Of a DNA stretch of 64,000 nucleotides, positions 59,006 to 64,000 are shown piece after piece. A program made the position numbers and the translations under genes. Source of the stretch: Scatophagus argus (Eukaryota; Chordata; Actinopteri; Scatophagidae). The stretch covers positions 9,533,872-9,597,871 of the forward strand of contig NC_058499.1 in assembly GCF_020382885.2 (NCBI RefSeq). Reading direction: 5' to 3'. Under the pieces are notes generated by a model. That model saw only the letters and a list, made by a program, of their open reading frames with translations, was not told where the DNA came from and made no database searches. Position 1 is the first letter of the stretch. Every line of letters starts with the position of its first letter.

Positions 59006-60471
59006 GGATGAAGACACAGAGAATTAAATGGTAGACAGATTTACTGAAGACGCATTGATATTTCTGTTTGCTAGAGTACAATCACAGAGGTAGAGACTCA
59101 GTTTTGGTTGTACATAGGGCATATCAATAGCATTGTTTATACTCCTGTCTCATGGCTGGGGTGTATTTACATATTTCAGAGAATAATTAAACCAAATGGC
59201 ACGCTTATATTATAGAATGATTGAAAGAAAATTGCACAGAAGTACTTATGATTACAACTTAAGATGTAAAATGTATATTGCAGAAAATAACATTGGTAGT
59301 GACTAGCATCAGTATAGGATAGAAGTGACACAATAAAGTGATGTATTGTATGTGCCCACATAAAGGACATTACTTGTTTATTTATATGTTTTTAGCACAA
59401 AATAATAGAGGAATGCCATCTGTTGAGGAAAATTGGGTGCAAGGAACATAATACTCCTGCAGGAGGAGCAGTAAAATTCACATGAAGGCATCAGCTTCTC
59501 TTGGCTAGACTTACTCATGACACATACTAAGAAAAAGAGAAAGGAGGTTGGGGGTTTGTGGCTTCCCAGTAAAAGAAATGTTGTGATGTGAGGGACAGTG
59601 AGAATGATTAGATGGGCTTGTAGAAATGATTCAGTATTAGTTTTAAAATCTAAAAATAATATTAGATATAAAGAAGTATTGGAAAAAAATATTATGAGCA
59701 AAAGAACAAATCTGTTGTTTACTGAAGATAAAAATAGACATCTGAGTATTTTTAACGTCACACTCTGTGCACCCATCTAACAGTAGCTCACCTGCCAATA
59801 TTATTCTAATGTAAAGAAAGCACATTCACAAGTAAACTTAAAATACATGATGTTGACTTTACCTCTCATTTTTGTTTGTTTCCAGCTGTGGAAGCCACTT
59901 ACTTCTCTATGTGCACATTCAGTCACTGCAGACACCTTGAACTTGTGGTCCCCCCTACTAGATATATAAATATTAATATAAAAAACATGTTTAAATTCTT
60001 AGAACGTGCTCCTTCCATGCAGTTGTCCAATGGCTGTAATTTCATATTTACTGTAATTATTTTATTGTAGTTTAGTGTACAGTTGTACAAGGGACTGTTT
60101 ATCAAACATAATAAACAGTTTTTTGAATATCATCACTTTCTCTCTTATCTAATTATTCTGTTTTACAGTTATTTCTTGTTTAATAATTTACTGAGCTATT
60201 GAGACCCTGCAAACGTTGTTTTTGTTTAAGGTTTCTAATAAAGTTTTGCAAATACAAGCGGAAGTGACATCATCATCAAGCCCAGTCTGCTGAATCAAAA
60301 CAATGGCCGACTGGCAAGCTAACATTTTACCTCTTGTGATCTGTTTAATTGTTTAAAAGATAGTTTTTTGTGACTCTGTGTACGAAAGTCTTACTGGGAT
60401 GGAGAGATGATTTAGTACGTGTATTCTGAGAGAAAACTGCCAGCTGCCAAGCCTCGCTTTTCGCTGCCAAA
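59006..60471 (+). other. gnb5 3' UTR and ap4e1 upstream region
   Basis: AT-rich. AATAAA at 59332-59337 is a likely gnb5 polyadenylation signal; AATAAA-type hexamers also occur near 60109 and 60238. From about 60260 (GCGGAAGTGACATC, an ETS-like GGAAG next to a TGACATC element) the region leads into the ap4e1 start and probably holds its promoter. No other gene is supported. Confidence 0.6.
59332..59337 (+). terminator. gnb5: Polyadenylation signal, gnb5
   Basis: AATAAA 327 bases past the stop codon, followed by a GT-rich stretch (GTGATGTATTGTATGTG) that fits a downstream element. Confidence 0.6.
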
Positions 60472-63400
60472 ATGAGTGATGTTGTGGAGAAGACCCTGAC
60501 AGCTTTGCCGAGCCTCCTGTCATTGGACTCTCAGCCTGGATCTGCAAAACTATCGTCCACCTCAAAATTAGGAAACCTCATCAGGGGGATCACTGAGCTA
60601 ACGTCCAAACATGTGAGTCTGTCCTTTAAAACTGGAGCTCGGGTAAAATAAGACGAGACAGTGTTTGGTAATATGCTGTAAAGTTAGCCTGCTAAGCTAC
60701 GCGTGCTAACTCAAAAGAAGGTGTGTTTTTATGTTTTAACCCACCTTCTCTATCCTATGTATTCTGTGCAGTGCTGTGAAAAGTTTGAAATTTACACACA
60801 CCATCTCATTTTGGGCATGTTATCATCAGGAGGTAATACTGGGGAAATCAGAGCCGTGACCATTTTAAAGACTTGTAATTATTGTTAATGTGCTCATTTG
60901 CTTCACTGGCTCTGGTATTCTAATTATTGTCATCCCTTCTCGCCTCCTTGAAGTAACTGGTGAAATAAGCTCCTGGAAGCACTTCTGATCAATGGCAGTA
61001 AGCACAGAATTCTAGTGCCAACCACAGCAGTGTTGATCTCATTTTCCTAAAATGTGTTTCACCTGTACAGGAGGAAGAAAAACTTATTCAGCGCGAACTA
61101 GCATCTATCAAAGAACAGGTGGCTTCCCCCAACACCTCCATGGTATGATTCTCCTGATTTTCCAGTTTGGGCTTGCACAAAAAAAAATTATTCAAATAGG
61201 TCCAGTGATGCCTGAAATTTTTGATACGCTTGCTTATTTTTTCAGAGGCAAATGAAGGAGCTCATGGTGAGAGCCATCTACTGTGAAATGCTCGGTTATG
61301 AGGCTTCATTCAGCTATATTCATGCCATCAAACTGGCTCAACAAGGCACTGCTCTGGAGAAAAGAGTCGGTATGTTCTTTTTTAAAAGTTTGTTGAAAAG
61401 CTTACTCATTCCTCAGCAGCTGGCTCTGAAATACTCACTTGGGTCATAATCAACAGAAGTTACATCATAAGTGGTTTTGGTTTTGAGATTTTCAGTTTTA
61501 GTTTTAAATGACTGATTTTTTTTAGAATCTTTTTTTCCACTGGTCACCACAACAACTCAACTGAACTATGCAACAGCTGCGCTGCATCTTTCCGCACTGC
61601 TCTGGGGGAAAAGTGATGTTGTGTGTGCTTTGCAGGTTATCTCGCTGTGTCTTTGTTTCTGAATGAAAATCATGAGCTGCTCCTTCTCCTTGTGAACACT
61701 GTATTAAAGGTAGGTGTCAAGTTTTTATCTTTTTTTTTGGCATCTGTTGTTTGAATATGAGATGTTGATGTCTTTTGTGTTTTCAGGATCTTCAAAGCAC
61801 AAACCTTATTGAAGTGTGTATGGCTCTAACTGTTGTCAGCCAGATATTTCCCAAAGATATGATTCCTGCGATCCTTCCTCTGGTTGAGGAGAAACTAAAC
61901 CACCCAAAGTAAGGATGCTCTTTACCTTTTATGTTCATCTGAATGTATTTATTCATATGATAACAAGCAGCTTGAAAAATCTTGACTTTCCCTCCGTATT
62001 TGTAGAGAAATCATTCGACGAAAAGCAGTCCTGGCACTGTATAAATTCTACTTAATAGCGCCGAATCAAGTTCAACACATCCACAACAAATTTCGCAAAG
62101 CTCTCTGTGATAAGGATCCTGGTGTCATGACAGCTTCACTCCACATCTACATGCAGATGATTCAGGTAATTTGTTTTTCTGGACTGTAATTATTTAGAGT
62201 TTATTGGCAAACCATCATCCAGCCATTGGTTTAATTTACTGTGGTGTAATCCAGTCATACTATTGTGTGTATTTTTATTTTGCTACAGGAGAATCCAGAA
62301 AGTTATAAGGACCTGACAGCAAGTTTTGTCACCATACTGAAGCAAGTGGTGGGAGGAAAACTTCCTTTAGATTTTAACTATCACAGTGTCCCTGCTCCAT
62401 GGCTGCAAATTCAGCTTCTTAGAATACTGTCTCTACTTGGGAAAAATGACCAGAGGTAACTGTTACAGATTTGTCCCTTGATGAACTGGATGTTTACGCT
62501 GTCATGTGGTTGTGCTCTGTACTTAAATCTTTCCAAGTTGTGAGTTTATTCTTTCTTTAACAGCACAAGTGAGATCATGTATGATGTCCTTGACGAGTCT
62601 TTACAAAGAGCAGAAATGAATCATAACATCACCTACGGTATGTCGAAGTTAAAGTAGAGTTAACTTGTAAATTTGGTTGTAGTGCTTTTCTTCAACCGGT
62701 TTCTGACATCTGTCTTTATTTCCAGCAATATTATACGAGTGTGTAAAATGTATTTACACAGTTCATCCCAAGTCTGATCTTTTGGAAAAAGCTGCAAAGT
62801 GCATTGGCAACTTTGTTCTGTCATCGAAGATTAATCTCAAATATCTCGGTAAGATCCAAAGAAAATCTTTGATTTGAATCAGGATTTTAGTTTTTGAGAT
62901 TTACTGTATTAAACTGGTTTATTTGATGCTATTGTAGGCTTGAAGGCCCTGACCTACGTGGTCCAACAGGATCCTAAACTGGCCCTGCAGCATCAGATGA
63001 CCATCATCGAGTGTCTTGATCACCCCGACCTTATCATCAAGCGTGAGGTGGGAGTTTCAGGTGTCATGGAATTGTAGTTTTACTCCCACCCTCTGCACAG
63101 AGTTGACTGATTCTGACTGTGAAAAATGTGTAGCAAATTAGCAATTCTGTCTGATCTGAAAAAGTCGTTTCAAAGCATTATGGCGCTTTTTCTGTTTCTT
63201 TTATAGACCTTGGAGTTGTTGTTTCGGATCACTAACGCCCAGAATGTCACAGTGATTGTTGAGAAGATGCTGGAGTTTCTACGCACCAGTAAAGATGACT
63301 ACACTACCATCGACCTGGTCGGGAAGGTGGCAGAGCTGGCAGAGAAATATCCTTCTGAGTGTGTTGATCACACTACAAGCAAGAGATAGCACAGTGTTGC

Positions 63401-63923
63401 ATACCTGTAAAGGTGGAAATCGGAGTCACAAATGCCTGTTGGAGTTGCTTCACCGATCTGAGAGGCAGATTACACTTAAAATCGGATTCTGTGACAATTA
63501 TTCTGGTGATTAATTATTGTGCATTGCATAACTTTATCGCAATGGTGACATAGTAAATTTCTTGAAACCAGCTCTGCTTTTTTGTAGCAGTTTTTCGCTG
63601 GAACACTGAACACTAAACAGATCATCTTTAACTGTGCTGAAGTCTGGTGAGCTGCAGCTGAGACTCTCAGTTTCTCAATGTTGAAGCTACTGGTTAAGAT
63701 GTGCTAAAGCACAACTTTTAAATTAGTTCTGTGTTGAAAAACAGAAATCTAGTCCTATTTGTTCCGTTCCTTGTTACTCGGTGGATTGTTTTTCCTATAA
63801 ACCTTTATACATATGCACCAGACAATGAATGGTTCATTGAGACCATGAACACAGTCTTTTCAGTAGGTGGAGACATGATGCAGCCTGACATCCCAAACAG
63901 TTTCCTTAAACTGTTGTCTGAGG
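60472..63923 (+). CDS. ap4e1: AP-4 complex subunit epsilon-1, 5' portion
   Basis: Large adaptin of the AP-4 coat at the trans-Golgi network, which sorts ATG9A and other cargo; the human gene is linked to hereditary spastic paraplegia (SPG51). Twelve exons are visible: 60472-60612, 61071-61142, 61246-61369, 61636-61709, 61787-61908, 62006-62165, 62289-62455, 62564-62637, 62726-62848, 62938-63047, 63207-63346 and 63811-63923. They encode the first 473 residues: MSDVVEKTLTALPSL, then the adaptin N-terminal helical solenoid (IYCEMLGYEASFSYIHAIKL, FNYHSVPAPWLQIQLLRIL). The remaining solenoid, hinge and ear lie beyond the window. Eleven junctions keep phase; ten are GT-AG, while the last appears to be an AT-AC intron. 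Start chosen at the ATG giving the conserved MSD-VEKTLTALP. Confidence 0.95.
63347..63810 (+). other. ap4e1: Apparent AT-AC (U12-type) intron of ap4e1
   Basis: Coding sequence reads …GCAGAGAA|ATATCCTTCT…TTTATAC|ATATGCACCAGAC. Only a cut before ATATCCTT and after TTTATAC restores the conserved AEKYAPDN reading. ATATCCTT is the U12-type donor core. TTTTTCCTATAAAC at 63790-63802 is a plausible though imperfect branch site, ending about 8 bases before the junction. No GT-AG pair was found that preserves the frame. Confidence 0.8.
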
Positions 63924-64000
63924 GTGAGATAAGCACACACTCAACTTAATCTCTGTTGTTGCTGTGTTGTAATATTTCAGTTCAGTAAATGATAATTTCT

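Noticed and set aside
61252-61449. ap4e1 exon 3 continuing past 61369 as a longer ORF
   Set aside because: The extension lacks similarity to the adaptin, and a GTATGT donor at 61370 joins in phase to the conserved next exon.
63347-63513. GT donor for ap4e1 exon 11 downstream of AEKY, or exon read-through
   Set aside because: Read-through adds residues unrelated to the conserved adaptin and no AG acceptor near 63811 restores the frame; the AT-AC junction does so exactly.

Overview
The window is vertebrate nuclear DNA, almost certainly from a ray-finned (teleost) fish. It has compact GT-AG-spliced genes with short introns, AT-rich intergenic DNA, fish-type dispersed repeats, a tRNA-derived SINE and a pogo-like transposon fragment. 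I assembled the genes by joining exons at splice signals and checking the reading phase at every junction. All recognised genes lie on the + strand.

Layout. (1) 2484-11422: the 3' seventeen exons of protogenin (prtg), an Ig/fibronectin-III receptor; its 5' exons lie upstream of the window. (2) 13718-15798: rsl24d1, a ribosome-biogenesis factor, 164 aa. (3) 17138-18107: arpp19, a PP2A-B55 inhibitor of the endosulfine family, 112 aa. (4) 20029-34833: myo5a, myosin Va heavy chain, 40 coding exons, 1819 aa. (5) 36748-47395: myo5c, myosin Vc heavy chain, 40 coding exons, 1742 aa, head-to-tail with myo5a. (6) 47711-54127: two copies of a recent tandem duplication. Each carries an intronless ORF for an unrecognised coiled-coil protein with a C-terminal membrane segment; a pogo-like transposon fragment separates the copies. 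(7) 55438-59005: gnb5, G protein beta-5, 353 aa. (8) 60472-63923: the first 12 exons of ap4e1 (AP-4 epsilon), which runs off the right edge. From recalled synteny, this gene set matches human 15q21 (PRTG, RSL24D1, ARPP19, MYO5A, MYO5C, GNB5, AP4E1).

The genes do not form one pathway. Myosin Va and Vc are paralogous cargo motors made by tandem duplication. AP-4 and myosin V both act in membrane traffic, ARPP19 in mitotic control, G-beta-5 in RGS7-family signalling and RSL24D1 in 60S assembly. The least explained part is the duplicated coiled-coil/membrane-tail gene between myo5c and gnb5. Its promoter-side DNA is nearly identical in both copies. Its coding region has changed by in-frame indels and clustered amino-acid changes; one copy has lost its start region, and the other has a new C-terminus created by a retrotransposon-containing insertion. 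Other notable signals are an apparent AT-AC (U12-type) intron in ap4e1, splice donors set in or against dinucleotide repeats in myo5c and gnb5, and the same SINE family in the homologous IQ-region intron of both myosins.
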